Source of the DNA: Delta-02 sp964513565
GTDB lineage: Bacteria; Desulfobacterota; Syntrophorhabdia; Syntrophorhabdales; Syntrophorhabdaceae
Direction: 5' to 3'
DNA: 64,000 nt
NCBI GenBank assembly: GCA_964513565.1
Contig: CAZENE010000004.1
Coordinates: forward strand, 58,157 to 122,156
Under the pieces are notes generated by a model. The model searched no databases, was not told where the DNA came from, and was given only the letters and a program-made list of their open reading frames with translations. Positions 52,810-63,530 of this stretch are shown here, piece by piece (the stretch's first letter is position 1; every line of letters starts with the position of its first letter). The position numbers and the translations under genes are program-made.

Positions 52810-54366
52810 TTGATTACTACGATTGTTGTAGCTATAATAGCTTTTGTTGCAGCCCTCTTCATTGGATTCTTTCTTGCAAAATTAATTCATCAGAAAAAAG
52901 TAGGCGAGTACGACAAGATCGGGAAGAAGATTCTCGACGATGCCAAGAAAGAGGCTGATGTCCTTATGCGTGAAGCATCCATCCAGGCGAAGGACATAGT
53001 CCTTCAGGCCCGCAATGAGATCGAGCAGGAGGTAAAAGTTCGCAAGATCGAGATGCAGAACACGGAGCGGAGGCTTTCCCAAAAGGAACTGAACATAGAT
53101 AAAAAACTCGATACGCTGGAAAAGAAGGAAGAAGACCTGGCACGCAAAGAGCGTGAGGTCTCCAATAAGAACAATCTACTCGAGTCTAGGATCAGGGAAC
53201 AGGAAGGCCTTCTGGCGCGTTCCCGGGAAGAGCTTGAAAAGATCTCGGGCATGACGGGTGAAGAAGCAAAGAAGATGCTCATTCAGGGCATGGAGCAGGA
53301 AGCCCGCTTCGAATCGATGAAGATGATCAAGAAGATCGAGGAAGAAGCGCGGGAGAAGGCCGATAAGAAAGCCAAGGAGATTATCGCATTCGCCATTCAG
53401 CGTTATGCGGGTGAATACGTTGGGGAGGATACGGTCTCCGTTGTCCCGCTTCCCAACGAGGAAATGAAGGGCCGAATCATAGGGCGGGAAGGGCGCAATA
53501 TACGGGCGCTGGAGGCGGCGACCGGTGTTGATATTATCATCGACGACACGCCGGAAGAGGTCATCCTCTCCTGCTTCAACCCGGTCCGCAGGGAGGTCGC
53601 ACGAATTGCTATCGCCAAGCTCATAAGCGACGGCAGGATACATCCCGCCAGGATCGAGGAGATAGTGTCGAAAGTCGCCGAGGAGATGGAAGAGAAAATA
53701 AAGGAAGCTGGCGAGCAGGCCGTGTTCGACCTTGGTGTCCATAATGTCCATCCGGAACTGGTCAAACTTCTCGGAAGGCTAAAATTCCGCAGTAGCTATG
53801 CCCAGAATATTTATCAGCATTCGCTGGAAGTGGCGTTTATCTGCGGTGCCATCGCTTCAGAACTCAAGATAAGTGTCAAGGAAGCGAAGAGAGCGGGTTT
53901 ACTCCATGATATCGGCAAGGCCGTCGATCATGAGGTCGAAGGGTCGCACGCGACAATCGGCGCGGACCTGGCCAGAAAGTACGGCGAAAGCGAAGAGATC
54001 ATTCACGCGATCCTCGCGCACCATGAGGACGTTGAGGTAAAGAGCCTTCTCGATGTTATCGTACAGGCCGCCGACGCCCTCTCCGGAGCAAGACCGGGGG
54101 CACGGCGCGAGATGCTCGAAACATATATCAAACGGCTTCAGGAACTGGAAAAGATAGCCAACATGTTCCAAGGCGTCGAAAAGTCATATGCCATCCAGGC
54201 GGGCCGTGAGATACGCATTGTCGTGAATAGTGAAAAGATAAATGATGAGAGCATCATTATGATGTCCAAGGACATTGCCAAAAAGATAGAAACTGACCTG
54301 AGCTATCCGGGGCAGATCAAAGTTGTCGTGATCAGGGAGACACGTTCAGTCGAATATGCCAAGTGA
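52810..54366 (+). CDS. rny: Ribonuclease Y
   Basis: The 518-residue membrane endoribonuclease has an N-terminal helix (VAIIAFVAALFIGFFLAKLI), a long coiled coil (about 30-200), a KH domain (MKGRIIGREGRNIRALEAAT) and an HD domain (RAGLLHDIGKAVDHE, with IIHAILAHHED). All metal-binding residues of the HD motif appear present. Translation begins at TTG (52810) after an AGGGGG site. It overlaps the next gene by 11 bases, the usual rny-ymdB order. Confidence 0.95.
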   Translation: MITTIVVAIIAFVAALFIGFFLAKLIHQKKVGEYDKIGKKILDDAKKEADVLMREASIQAKDIVLQARNEIEQEVKVRKIEMQNTERRLSQKELNIDKKLDTLEKKEEDLARKEREVSNKNNLLESRIREQEGLLARSREELEKISGMTGEEAKKMLIQGMEQEARFESMKMIKKIEEEAREKADKKAKEIIAFAIQRYAGEYVGEDTVSVVPLPNEEMKGRIIGREGRNIRALEAATGVDIIIDDTPEEVILSCFNPVRREVARIAIAKLISDGRIHPARIEEIVSKVAEEMEEKIKEAGEQAVFDLGVHNVHPELVKLLGRLKFRSSYAQNIYQHSLEVAFICGAIASELKISVKEAKRAGLLHDIGKAVDHEVEGSHATIGADLARKYGESEEIIHAILAHHEDVEVKSLLDVIVQAADALSGARPGARREMLETYIKRLQELEKIANMFQGVEKSYAIQAGREIRIVVNSEKINDESIIMMSKDIAKKIETDLSYPGQIKVVVIRETRSVEYAK

Positions 54367-55135
54367 TATATTTACAGTACTATTCCTCGGGGACGTAATA
54401 GGAAAACCGGGCAGACGGGCAGTCGCTGAATACCTGCCCAAGAACCGCGCCGACTTCGTCGTGATAAATGGTGAAAATCTGGCGGGTGGTATAGGCATAA
54501 CCGGGCGCACGGCGGCAGAGATGCTTGCGCTCGGGGTTGACGCGATCACTACTGGCAATCATGTCTGGAAAAAGAAAGAGGTAGCGACCTATCTCATGGA
54601 AGAAGAGCGCGTTATCCGTCCGCTTAATTATCCCCGGGGAACTCCCGGTTTCGGCTATACGATAGTGAAGAAAAATGATATATCGCTGTGTGTCGCAAAT
54701 ATAGAGGGGCGGATCTTTATGAACTCACTTGATTGTCCTTTCCGAGCCATGGAGGAGTTTCTTGAAGTGCAAAAACCGCAGATGCCCGTTATCATCGATT
54801 TCCATGCCGAGGCAACCTCAGAAAAGATAGCCATGGGATGGTTTCTCGATGGGAAGGTGGCAGCTATCATGGGGACTCACACCCACGTGCAGACCTCGGA
54901 CAACAGGGTCCTGCCGGGAGGGACCGGTTATATTACAGATGCCGGCATGACGGGGCCTTCGGATTCGGTGATAGGTATGGATAAGAAGGGTGTGTTGGAA
55001 CGCTTCTATACACAGATGCCGCAGAAGTTCGAGGTCGGAAAAGATGATGTCGAGGTCCAGGGGGTATTATTGACCATTGATAAAAATGGGAGAAATTGTC
55101 TCGACATCACACGGGTTAAAGCAAAAGTAACCTAA
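54356..55135 (+). CDS. YmdB-like metallophosphoesterase
   Basis: The 259-residue protein is the TIGR00282/YmdB type: FLGDVIGKPGRRAV, VINGENLAGGIGIT, TGNHVWKKKE, IDFHAEATSEK and MGTHTHVQTSD with the metal ligands. In Bacillus YmdB is a cyclic-nucleotide phosphodiesterase that works with RNase Y. The coupled position with rny agrees. Confidence 0.93.
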   Translation: MPSDIFTVLFLGDVIGKPGRRAVAEYLPKNRADFVVINGENLAGGIGITGRTAAEMLALGVDAITTGNHVWKKKEVATYLMEEERVIRPLNYPRGTPGFGYTIVKKNDISLCVANIEGRIFMNSLDCPFRAMEEFLEVQKPQMPVIIDFHAEATSEKIAMGWFLDGKVAAIMGTHTHVQTSDNRVLPGGTGYITDAGMTGPSDSVIGMDKKGVLERFYTQMPQKFEVGKDDVEVQGVLLTIDKNGRNCLDITRVKAKVT

Positions 55136-55178
55136 GATAGTTTTCAGGCTCAATTCAAATCACAAATATGGAGATATC

Positions 55179-56399
55179 ATGGGTATCGAAGAACAGGCTG
55201 CGGTGATAAAACGCGGAGCGGTCGACCTGATCAATGAAAAAGAGCTCCGGGACAAACTGGCCCGCTCCCTGGCCCAAAAGAAGCCGCTCAGGGTCAAGCT
55301 GGGTATGGACCCTACGGCTCCCGATCTCCATTTAGGACATACGGTTGTTCTGCAGAAGCTTAAGCAATTTCAGGAACTAGGGCATATAGCCGTATTTCTC
55401 ATCGGCGACTTCACCGGTATGATCGGCGACCCTACAGGGCGCAACGAAACCCGTCCACCCCTCACCAGGGACGAGATAATGGCGAACGCCGAAACTTATA
55501 AGAAACAGGTTTTCAAGATCCTCGACCCGGACAGAACAGAGATCCGGTATAACAGCGAATGGTTCGAAAAGATATCGGCAGCAGATATGGTCAGGCTGTG
55601 CGCTCAGTATACAATGGCGCGGATAATGGAGCGCGAGGATTTCAGGAACCGGTTCCAGAACAATATGCCGATCAGCATCCATGAATTTCTTTATCCCCTG
55701 GTGCAGGGATATGACTCGGTTGCGCTCGAGGCGGATATAGAACTTGGCGGCCACGACCAGATATTTAACCTCTTTGTCGGAAGGGACATTCAGAAGGCCT
55801 ATGGCCAGGAGTCCCAGGTGCTCGTTACGGTGCCCCTCCTCGAAGGAACGGACGGCATTAATAAGATGAGCAAAAGCTACGGTAATTATGTCGGCATAGA
55901 TGAGTCTCCTGATGAAATGTTCGGTAAGCTGATGTCGATATCGGATGATCTCATGATCAAATATTATGAGCTTCTGAGCGACATCCGGCTTGACGGCCTT
56001 AATGCGCTGAAGGCGGGCATGTCAAACGGAACAGTCCATCCAAAGCAGGCTAAAGTCAGTTTTGCTAAGGAAATCATCACGCGCTTCCACGATAAAGCGT
56101 CAGCGGACGCTGCGCATGAGAATTTTGAAAAAACCTTCAGGGACAAGGGCATACCCGATGATATCGAAACATTCTCAATCCAGGGCATGCCCGATACGAT
56201 CTCTATTCCGCATCTCTTGAAGGGATCGGGAATGGTTCCCACAACGTCGGAAGGCTTGAGGATGCTCGAACAGGGCGGTGTTTCCATTACGGATGCAATG
56301 GGGCAGTTCCAGAAGGTATCCTGTAAGGTGATGGCGAGATCGGACCTAGCCGGGAAGGTCATCAAGGTCGGCAAGCGGAAATTCAAGAAGCTGGTTTAG
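55179..56399 (+). CDS. tyrS: Tyrosyl-tRNA synthetase
   Basis: The 406-residue class I enzyme has the HIGH-type motif in DPTAPDLHLGHTVVL and KMSKS in GINKMSKSYGN, with a C-terminal S4-like domain (GGVSITDAMGQFQKVSCKVM). It is the longer TyrS type found widely in Gram-negative anaerobes. The short leader (44 bases) shows no T-box. Confidence 0.95.
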   Translation: MGIEEQAAVIKRGAVDLINEKELRDKLARSLAQKKPLRVKLGMDPTAPDLHLGHTVVLQKLKQFQELGHIAVFLIGDFTGMIGDPTGRNETRPPLTRDEIMANAETYKKQVFKILDPDRTEIRYNSEWFEKISAADMVRLCAQYTMARIMEREDFRNRFQNNMPISIHEFLYPLVQGYDSVALEADIELGGHDQIFNLFVGRDIQKAYGQESQVLVTVPLLEGTDGINKMSKSYGNYVGIDESPDEMFGKLMSISDDLMIKYYELLSDIRLDGLNALKAGMSNGTVHPKQAKVSFAKEIITRFHDKASADAAHENFEKTFRDKGIPDDIETFSIQGMPDTISIPHLLKGSGMVPTTSEGLRMLEQGGVSITDAMGQFQKVSCKVMARSDLAGKVIKVGKRKFKKLV

Positions 56400-56437
56400 T
56401 CTAAAGTTCTCTTAAGTAACGTTTTCCCCATTTTAAT

Positions 56438-57722
56438 TTATTGATAATGTTTATCGAGGACTGACCGCACTACCCTCCCCATCTCCTGCTTGTCCACGGG
56501 TTTTGTGAGGTATGCTTTAATTCCCATCTCTTGCGCCATCTCCGTTAGTCTCGCTATGGCCGGTGCAGAGAATGATGGGCATATCGGGCCGTATCGTGAG
56601 AATCCGCTCCGCTAATTCTTTCCCGGTCAAAGACGGCATGGCCTGGTCTGTGATCACGAGGTCAAAAGCCGTGGGAGCCGCGGAAAAAACTTTGATCGCT
56701 TCCTTGCCGTCCATTACACCGGTGACGGCATAGCCCAGCTTACCCAGGGAAGCTTTGGCCAATTCAACGAGGAAAAGCTCATCATCAACAAAAAGTATCC
56801 TTTCGTTTCCTCGAACGACCTGTGTCTCAGGGGCCTTTGGCATTGATTCATCTTTTATTGTTTTCGGAAGGAAGACGTGAAAAATAGACCCCGATCCAAC
56901 CTTGCTCTCCACGGAAATGCTCCCCTGAAGGTCCCTCACGATCCCATAGACGACGGCCAGACCCATTCCCGTACCCTGGCCGGGCTCGCGTGTCGTATAG
57001 AAAGGTTCAAAAATTCGCCTCATTACCTCAGGAAGCATGCCGCTACCCGTATCTTTTACAATCATTTGAATATATTCTCTCGATGCGTCATGGAATGAAG
57101 TTGATCCAGGGTCAAAATCTATGTCCGAAAGACCGATCTCGATACTTCCTCCTTGATCCGACATTGCAAGATAGGCATTGGTCGCAAGGTTCATAATAAT
57201 TTGCTGGATTTCCACGGGTGCCGCAAACACGGTGTCATCAGCAGACGTAATAGACAACCGCAGGTCAATATTGGCAGGGATCGAAGCTCGTAAAAGTCGG
57301 AGAGTTTCTTTGAATATCGGCGTTAAATAAATATATTCTCTCTTATAGGTGCTCTTCCGCGAAAAGGTCAGTATCTGTTTCACCAATTCTTTGGCTCTTA
57401 CCGCTGACTTCAAGACATTACTAAGGTTATTTACGACTTCAGGTCGGTCAGTGACGTCTTCAGCGGCCATCTCGGTAAAACCGATAATGGATGCTAGGAT
57501 ATTATTGAAATCATGGGCGATGCCCCCGACTAAGGTGCCTATCGCCTGCATCTTTTGAGACTGACGAAGGTCTTCCTGTAAACGGTAAATTTCGGTCATG
57601 TCGAGACCGATGCCGACCTGGGAGTCCTGGTTAAGGCGTATATTCATCCATCGCGTCTCAAGGATATGGCCGTCCCGCGTCCGCATCCGGACATCTTTCC
57701 AGACATTTCCGGGGTTCACCAT
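56438..57722 (-). pseudogene. Hybrid histidine kinase, C-terminal piece (PAS half, HisKA, ATPase, REC), frameshifted
   Basis: This piece starts in the middle of a PAS domain (VNPGNVWKDVRMRTRDGHIL), continues through the phospho-acceptor helix (LVGGIAHDFNNILASIIGF), the ATPase (IMNLATNAYLAM, VKDTGSGMLPEVM) and a receiver domain (ERILFVDDELFLVELA, Asp in DLVITDQAMP). Near 56550 the frame shifts: the ORF ends early at 56517, while another frame restores LTEMAQEMGIKAYLTKPVD to a natural stop at 56438. The missing N-terminal half of the PAS domain lies on the other strand immediately to the right. A short internal start would give a kinase without sensor and with a broken receiver. Confidence 0.85.
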
Positions 57723-58688
57723 ATATTGAGATCATTTTTGATGAGACGGGAGAACCGGCTGATTTTCGCTGGCTCGAGGTGAACCGAGCATTCGAGCATC
57801 ATACCGGTCTTTCGAACGTGACCGGCAAGACCGTCCGCGAGATCTTTCCATCTTACGACCAATCCCTCATCAGATGCTACGCCGAGGTTGCGCTCACTGG
57901 TGAGCCTGTTCGGGTCGAGAGATATATCGAACCCCTTGACCAATATTTATCGGTATATGCAGCCCCCGTACCCTGGGAAGCGCGAAACCAGTTGGCTATT
58001 GTATTCTACCAACATTACCGCCCGTAAACGTGCCGAGGAGGCATTAAGGGCAGAACAGGCAAGATTAAGAGCAATTCTGGATGCTCTTCCCGTTGCGGTA
58101 TGGATTGCCCATCCCTCCGGCTGTATCTCCGAATCCAACCAACAAGCGAAAAATATCTGGCGTGAAAAAGACATCCGGGGCCAGAGCATCGCAAATTACG
58201 CAGAGTACAAGGGATGGTGGCCCGATACAGGTAAACAGCTTCGAGCGGAAGATTGGGCGATGGCCCGCGCCCTGACGAAGGGCGAAGTAGTCGTCGGAGA
58301 GGAAGTGAACATCCGGCGATTCGACGGGAGTACGGGAACTATCCTGAATAACTCCGCGCCCATCTATAGTGCGCAAGGCGAGATAATCGGGGCAGTGACA
58401 ATAGGACAGGATATTACCGAGCGAAAACAAATGGAGGAAGACCTTCGCAAGGCCAAAGATGAGCTTGAACTGAGAATACAAAAGCGCACACATGAACTCG
58501 AATATGAACGCCAATTGCTCCAGACAATCATTGATAACATACCTGTCATGCTCGCCCTGCATACCAGGAATCGCGAGATCCCTGTCCTAAATAAAGAAAT
58601 TGAACGTCTTACCGGATGGTCTCAGGATGATCTTGAACATACGGATCTCATGTCTGAATTGTATCCCGACCCGGAATATCGCCGTTGA
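57723..58688 (+). pseudogene. Inverted middle piece of the histidine kinase gene (three PAS domains)
   Basis: On the plus strand this segment reads IEIIFDETGEPADFRWLEVN, the inside of a PAS domain, then two further PAS regions (ITARKRAEEALRAEQARLRA, ITERKQMEEDLRKAKDELEL) and stops within a fourth at LYPDPEYRR. It has no start codon or upstream promoter of its own. Near 58008 an extra C shifts the frame (IVFY to NITARK). Its ends fit the broken PAS ends of the minus-strand pieces on both sides, so it is the middle of the same gene turned around. CCATAT (57719-57724) and ATATGG (58690-58695) mark the junctions. Confidence 0.8.
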
Positions 58689-59578
58689 GATATGGGAGTA
58701 TCAAACAGCGTGCGGTACTTTTCCTCACTTTCGCGAAGCCCTTTTATCATCCGCTTAGACTCGGTAAACGTCATTGGCGTATATCACGATCCCCGTAACG
58801 CGTCCCGCCTCGTCATGAACGGGATACTTCATGATTTCGAAGGATATTCCGGCTCTTTCATCCTCGAATACGAGCGGTTTCCCCGTGCGGATCACTTGTT
58901 CAGAATAAGCTTTTCGCGATTTCGCGAGGTTGGGTGGCAGAAAATCATATATACAGCGACCAACCATTTCCGACGGCTGAGCCCGAATCTTTGCGCAGCC
59001 GCGATATTGGTCGCCATCACCATGCCAGATAGGTCGATGAGCGTCATGGATTCTGATGAGGCATTCAATATAGCCGTCGATACCCTCGCATTTTCACGCA
59101 ATGCCTCTTCGGCGCGTTTACGCTCGGTAATATCGACAGAAGCTCCAATGAGATATTCTATGTCACCGAACCTTATTCGGGATAACGAGATAAGAAGAGC
59201 AAGTGGTTTACCCGTTTTAGTACGGGCTTTTATCTCATGGTTTTTTAACGAATCCCGGTTTTCCAGAAGCTTTAGGATCCGGCTATGGTGATCGGAGTCA
59301 CTATAAAGATTCAGTTTCAAGAAAGAACTGCGGATAACATCTTCGCGGCTGCACTCAAAAAGATCCAAAAAGGCGTTGTTGACTTCAATACAGCGTAAGC
59401 CATCGGATGATAGGACTGTCATTGCGATCGTGCTATTGTAGAAGACATCTCCGAAACCTCTCGATGCGTAATCAATAAAGGCTTTTTCTTCATCCGATAA
59501 TTCCTTGATCCTTATATCATCCTCCGTGTTCGAAATGCTGCGTCCCGCCATCTTTGTCTCCGGTTTATAACTATTCAT
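58689..59578 (-). pseudogene. Histidine kinase, N-terminal piece (two PAS domains), frameshifted
   Basis: From the ATG at 59578 a first PAS domain is complete (MTVLSSDGLRCIEVNNAFLD to GASVDITERKRAEEAL). The second PAS changes frame near 58975 (FGLS to EMVGRCIYDFLPPNLAKSRK) and again near 58769 (IVIYAND to FTESKRMIKGLRESEEKYRT), and the piece ends at LFDT where the inverted segment begins. Three frames are needed to read one protein, so it cannot be expressed intact. The likely promoter lies in 59579-59863, where nothing else was found apart from a 7-bp CGTCTGC hairpin near 59780. Confidence 0.8.
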
Positions 59579-59863
59579 TGCTTCCAGCCGATTAAGATTA
59601 TGTGAAAGCCTATTATTGTAACATAATTTTGTGAATACAGGACGTGCGGTTCATCTAATTATTGGAATATATTTACTATTCAGCTACCTCAGCCAGGCTT
59701 AAACCCTATGGACTGGACATAATGGAAGAAGAGAACTATTTTTCTCCAATAGAGTCTTCATAACGTCCTCTACCTATCGTCTGCGGAAAGATGCAGACGG
59801 TCGAATAAGAGGGATCTCAATGGAAGACCAGGTGAAATATAAAATCAGAATAGGGGGAATTAT

Positions 59864-60418
59864 ATGGCAGATAAACTTCTCGAAGGGATAAGGATCGCGA
59901 TCCTGGCGACGGACGGGGTGGAGCAGGTGGAATTGACAGAGCCCCGCAAGGCCTTTGAAGATGCGGGGGCGCGGACTACTCTCATTGCGCTGAGGCCCGG
60001 GAAGATCCAGGGAATGAAACACCACGAAAAGGCAGATAAGCTCGATATAGATATGAGCCTCGATGACGCAAGGCCCGAAAACTTTGATGCCGTGCTCCTC
60101 CCGGGAGGGGCGCTCAATGCCGATGCGCTGAGGATGAGCGAAACGGCCCGGAACTTCGTCAGGGCAATGGACGCGGCGGGAAAGCCCTTTGCGATAATCT
60201 GCCATGCGCCATGGCTGCTCGTTTCCGCCGGTTTGGTCAAGGGACGCTCGATGACAAGCTACCACACTATCCAGGATGACATGCGGAACGCAGGGGCCGA
60301 GTGGTCGGACAGGGAAGTTGTCATTGACCGCAACTGGGTTATGAGCCGTCAGCCGTCCGATATGCAGGCTTTTAAGCGGGAGGCGATCCGGCTCTTTTCC
60401 CAAAAAAGATCACAATGA
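59864..60418 (+). CDS. DJ-1/PfpI-family protein
   Basis: The 184-residue protein has the PfpI fold motifs: IAILATDGVEQVELTEPRKA, FDAVLLPGGALNADALRM and the nucleophile elbow AIICHAPWLLVSAG with the catalytic Cys. The family includes intracellular proteases, chaperones and deglycases; which applies here is unknown. A GGGGGAATT site precedes the ATG. Monocistronic. Confidence 0.88.
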   Translation: MADKLLEGIRIAILATDGVEQVELTEPRKAFEDAGARTTLIALRPGKIQGMKHHEKADKLDIDMSLDDARPENFDAVLLPGGALNADALRMSETARNFVRAMDAAGKPFAIICHAPWLLVSAGLVKGRSMTSYHTIQDDMRNAGAEWSDREVVIDRNWVMSRQPSDMQAFKREAIRLFSQKRSQ

Positions 60419-60569
60419 TCAGGTCGGCAGCGGCCATTGCAAGGCAGGAAAAGACCAGACGAAGCGAGACGGTCTCGGGATGACGGGGAAGGGCATGCGG
60501 CTCCTTGTCTTCGCCCGGGTCAAGAGCGGGTGAATAGGGCAGGATGTTCCAAAAAACGGCAAAAAAAAG

Positions 60570-60643
60570 CTCCCCGGGCAGGACTCGAACCTGCAACCTA
60601 CTGGTTAACAGCCAGCCGCTACTGCCGATTGAGCTACCGAGGA
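60570..60643 (-). tRNA. tRNA-Asn (anticodon GTT)
   Basis: On the minus strand all arms fold: acceptor TCCTCGG/CCGGGGA (with one G-T pair), D arm GCTC, anticodon stem CTGG/CCAG with loop CTGTTAA, and T arm GCAGG-TTCGAGT-CCTGC. The discriminator is G. CCA is not encoded. A run of eight T follows, probably the terminator. The rest of 60419-60861 has no supported gene. Confidence 0.97.
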
Positions 60644-60861
60644 GTGGAAGTCTTAATTTAGTATTTCAAATAACATGCGCCCGTATCCAAGCAACGGGAT
60701 AAAATTAACTATAAAAACTGCATAAAGTCAAGAGTTACTATTGAGAGAAAGAGCATGGGCGGGCCTTTATATATTTCATCTTTCCTTTAATACCTCGATT
60801 CATTTCCTCCTAGAATAATGTGTCCCGGCAATGGTAAAATGCAAGGCACAACAACAAGGCT

Positions 60862-62415
60862 ATGAAAGATATTTTCCCGTATGAAAATGAGATACCTGCT
60901 GCAATGCTGGAGGGGATACCGCTGGCCAGCGAGAGCTACCTGCAAAAAGGCATGGTCGATCGCTGGAGGGGCCCTTGCAGGGAAGTGCGGTCGCCGCTTC
61001 TGGTGCGTACGGCAGCGGGCCTTTCTCAAAAGTGTATCGGGTCCGTTCCGTCCATGGACGAGGAAGCATCCCTTTGCATTCTGCGTGACGCACGCGATGC
61101 CTTCGATAATGGGAAGGGGGAATGGGCGACTCTACCGGCCCGTGAACGGATAGGGCGTTTTGAGGCTTTTCTTGAGGCGATGGAAGGTACAAGAGAGATC
61201 ATTGTACGCTTGCTTCAATGGGAAATAGGGAAAACGGAGCGCGAATCGCGGAATGAATTCAACCGTGCCATAGCATATGCCCGGTCCTGTTTGAACACGA
61301 TAGCCGATGGATATGGCGCCACGAAAGACACTATCATGGAATATAACGGCATCACAGGACGGTTTGAACGAACGCCGCGCGGGATAGTCCTCATCATGGG
61401 ACCATTCAATTACCCGTTTTTTGAGACGATGACGGCGCTGGCTCCGGCAATGCTGTCGGGAAACACGGTGATAATCAAGCCTCCCCGCCTGGGATGCCTT
61501 TCCTTTCAGCATGTCCTGCAGCCTATGGCCGAGATTTTCCCAAAAGGCGCGGTCAGCGTGGTCTACGGGGATGGCAGGCATATCATCCCTCCTCTTATCT
61601 CTTCGGGCGGGATCGACGTGTTGTATTTTATCGGGACCAGCTGCGTCGCCGGATATCTTCGGGGGCTTCATCCGAAGCCCCATCGACTCAAGTGTATTCT
61701 CGGCCTTGAGGCAAAGAACCCCGGCATAATATTGCCTGACGCCGATATCGCGGCGGCCGCCCGGGAATGCGCGAAGGGTGCTTTAACGTTCAACGGTCAG
61801 CGGTGCGCCGCATTGAAGATATTTTTTGTCCATCGTTCTATTGTCGACAGGTTTAATGAACATCTAAAACATGTCGTCGCCGAATATAAATTCGGCATGC
61901 CCTGGGAGGAAGATGTCATTCTCACACCTCTGGCGGAGAATGGCCGGTCGGAATATTTGTCGGGACTGGTCGATGACGCCCTGGGGTTGGGCGCACGTGT
62001 TATCAATACCGGCGGCGGCGAAACGGCAGGGACGTTCTTTTATCCCGCCTTATTATACCCGGCTTCTCTCAATATGCGCATATGCAGGGAGGAGCAGTTC
62101 GGGCCCGTTATGCCCGTAGTGCCCTATGATAGCGTTGAGGAACCATTGCGCTACATTACCGAATCCAACTATGGCCAACAGGCAAGCGTATTCGGGCAGG
62201 ATAGGGGATTACTCAAGAAATTAACGAATTACCTGGTTCATCATGTATCCCGGCTCAATATCAACTGCCAGTGTCAGCGCAGTCCCGACATTATCCCGTT
62301 TACCGGCCGGAAGGATTCAGCCGAGGGAAGCCTGTCGATCTCCGAAGCCGCCGAAGCATTCACAGTCCCGACATTCATCGCTACAAAAACCACGAATGTT
62401 GATCTGATAATGTAA
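60862..62415 (+). CDS. Aldehyde dehydrogenase, GAPN-type
   Basis: The 517-residue enzyme has the catalytic Glu in LGLEAKNPGI (about 283) and Cys in NGQRCAALK (about 315), plus IVLIMGPFNYPFFE for cofactor binding. The C-terminal segment CQCQRSPDIIPFTGRKDSAE resembles non-phosphorylating glyceraldehyde-3-phosphate dehydrogenase (GAPN), which makes 3-phosphoglycerate and NADPH. 3-Phosphoglycerate is also the acceptor for GpgS. Other aldehydes are possible substrates. The ribosome site is poor. Confidence 0.85.
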   Translation: MKDIFPYENEIPAAMLEGIPLASESYLQKGMVDRWRGPCREVRSPLLVRTAAGLSQKCIGSVPSMDEEASLCILRDARDAFDNGKGEWATLPARERIGRFEAFLEAMEGTREIIVRLLQWEIGKTERESRNEFNRAIAYARSCLNTIADGYGATKDTIMEYNGITGRFERTPRGIVLIMGPFNYPFFETMTALAPAMLSGNTVIIKPPRLGCLSFQHVLQPMAEIFPKGAVSVVYGDGRHIIPPLISSGGIDVLYFIGTSCVAGYLRGLHPKPHRLKCILGLEAKNPGIILPDADIAAAARECAKGALTFNGQRCAALKIFFVHRSIVDRFNEHLKHVVAEYKFGMPWEEDVILTPLAENGRSEYLSGLVDDALGLGARVINTGGGETAGTFFYPALLYPASLNMRICREEQFGPVMPVVPYDSVEEPLRYITESNYGQQASVFGQDRGLLKKLTNYLVHHVSRLNINCQCQRSPDIIPFTGRKDSAEGSLSISEAAEAFTVPTFIATKTTNVDLIM

Positions 62416-62432
62416 TCGTGAGCGTTCCGGGT

Positions 62433-62446
62433 TTACGTTCTACGTC
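62433..62446 (-). repeat. Short heptad array (two units)
   Basis: On the minus strand GACGTAG then AACGTAA, starting 18 bases after the GAPN stop. Same family as the arrays elsewhere in the window. Confidence 0.5.
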
Positions 62447-62574
62447 AACGAAACCGAGTATACGGCATGCATCCATGTCCAGTTTTTTCTGAATTAGACA
62501 AAACCGACTTTTTTTGTACGAGTATTTTTTAGCCGGCATTACCGGTTTTGTGTACGTTATCGAAAGAAACGTCC

Positions 62575-63516
62575 TCATCCCTGCCTGTCCTCCCAGTATA
62601 GCCTTCGTGCCAGCCGTGATTGTCGTTTCAGATCCTCAAGCTCTTTGAGGATAAGGGTGTTGTTATTCACCTCGTGTATGTGTTGCGGGGTGAAGTTCCA
62701 CAGGCTCTGGTGCGGTCTTAACGTGTTGTAATGATCAATGTATCTGCCGATCTCATACCGGGCGGAGATCTCGTCGGGATAGCTGCCGACAACGTGGATC
62801 TCCTCCTGCTTCACGGTGCCGAAGAACCTTTCCGTCAGGGCATTATCGGTGAGCCTTCTCACCCGTGCATAGGAAAGCTCTGCCCCCATGAGGGAAAAGA
62901 ACTCTTTCGTGACCCAGGATGTGTTGGGAGATCCCCGGTCGGTCCTCAGTTCCGGCAATCAAGGGTTCTTGTATAACCCTTGATGTTTCAGGCCCGTCAC
63001 GTAGACATGCTTCACATGGGATGCGTTTATCGAAGGGTAAATGTCGAAGGAGACGATATAGCGGGAAAAGAAATCTATGATAACGATAAGGTACCAGCGG
63101 ATGTGGTTTATAAGGAGCTTTGTCCAGTCGCACCCCCACATGAAGTTTCTTTGCCTGACGCTGTACCTTGGCTCCTTTAAGGGCGAGGGCCGTCTCTCAT
63201 AGGGCTCGACCTTGTCTATGGATTTCAGGTGGTGTTAGATCGAGCTGTGCGAGAGATAAAGTCCCTCAACCTGGAGCATGCCCTGGATCTGCCGGTGGCG
63301 CATCAGGGGGTTCTCTTCCTTGACCTTTTCAATGGCCTTCTTTTCATCCGGAGTGAGCATGGCCGTTGTTGATTTCACCTTATGCCTTTTCGGCTTGAGC
63401 CAGGAATAATACGTTGAGCGTTTTATGCCGATTTCCTCGAGTGTTTCCGTTATCGTTTTACCGCCCGCCTTCTGCTCAACGACAAATCGCATGATGTTCT
63501 CTTTCTGTTCGTCCAT
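62575..63516 (-). pseudogene. IS transposase orfB, integrase core, two nonsense codons
   Basis: One reading frame gives an HTH segment (KTITETLEEIGIKRSTYYSW), then the DDE core: GCDWTKLLIN (first Asp), PELRTDRGSPNTSW (second Asp), NALTERFFGTVKQEEI (Glu), and the C-terminal HYNTLRPHQSL. The frame is interrupted twice, by TAA at 63235-63237 and TGA at 62959-62961. The stretches between the stops are otherwise intact, so the lesions are recent point changes. Not expected to be active. Confidence 0.88.
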
Positions 63517-63530
63517 GAGATGTCCCGGCC

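Noticed and set aside
55136..55178. A T-box or other riboswitch before tyrS.
   Set aside because: The gap is only 43 bases, too short for any known T-box, with no hairpin.
60372..60661. ORFs on both strands across the tRNA-Asn region, one with a hydrophobic tail.
   Set aside because: They read through a well-folded tRNA gene, so they are chance frames.
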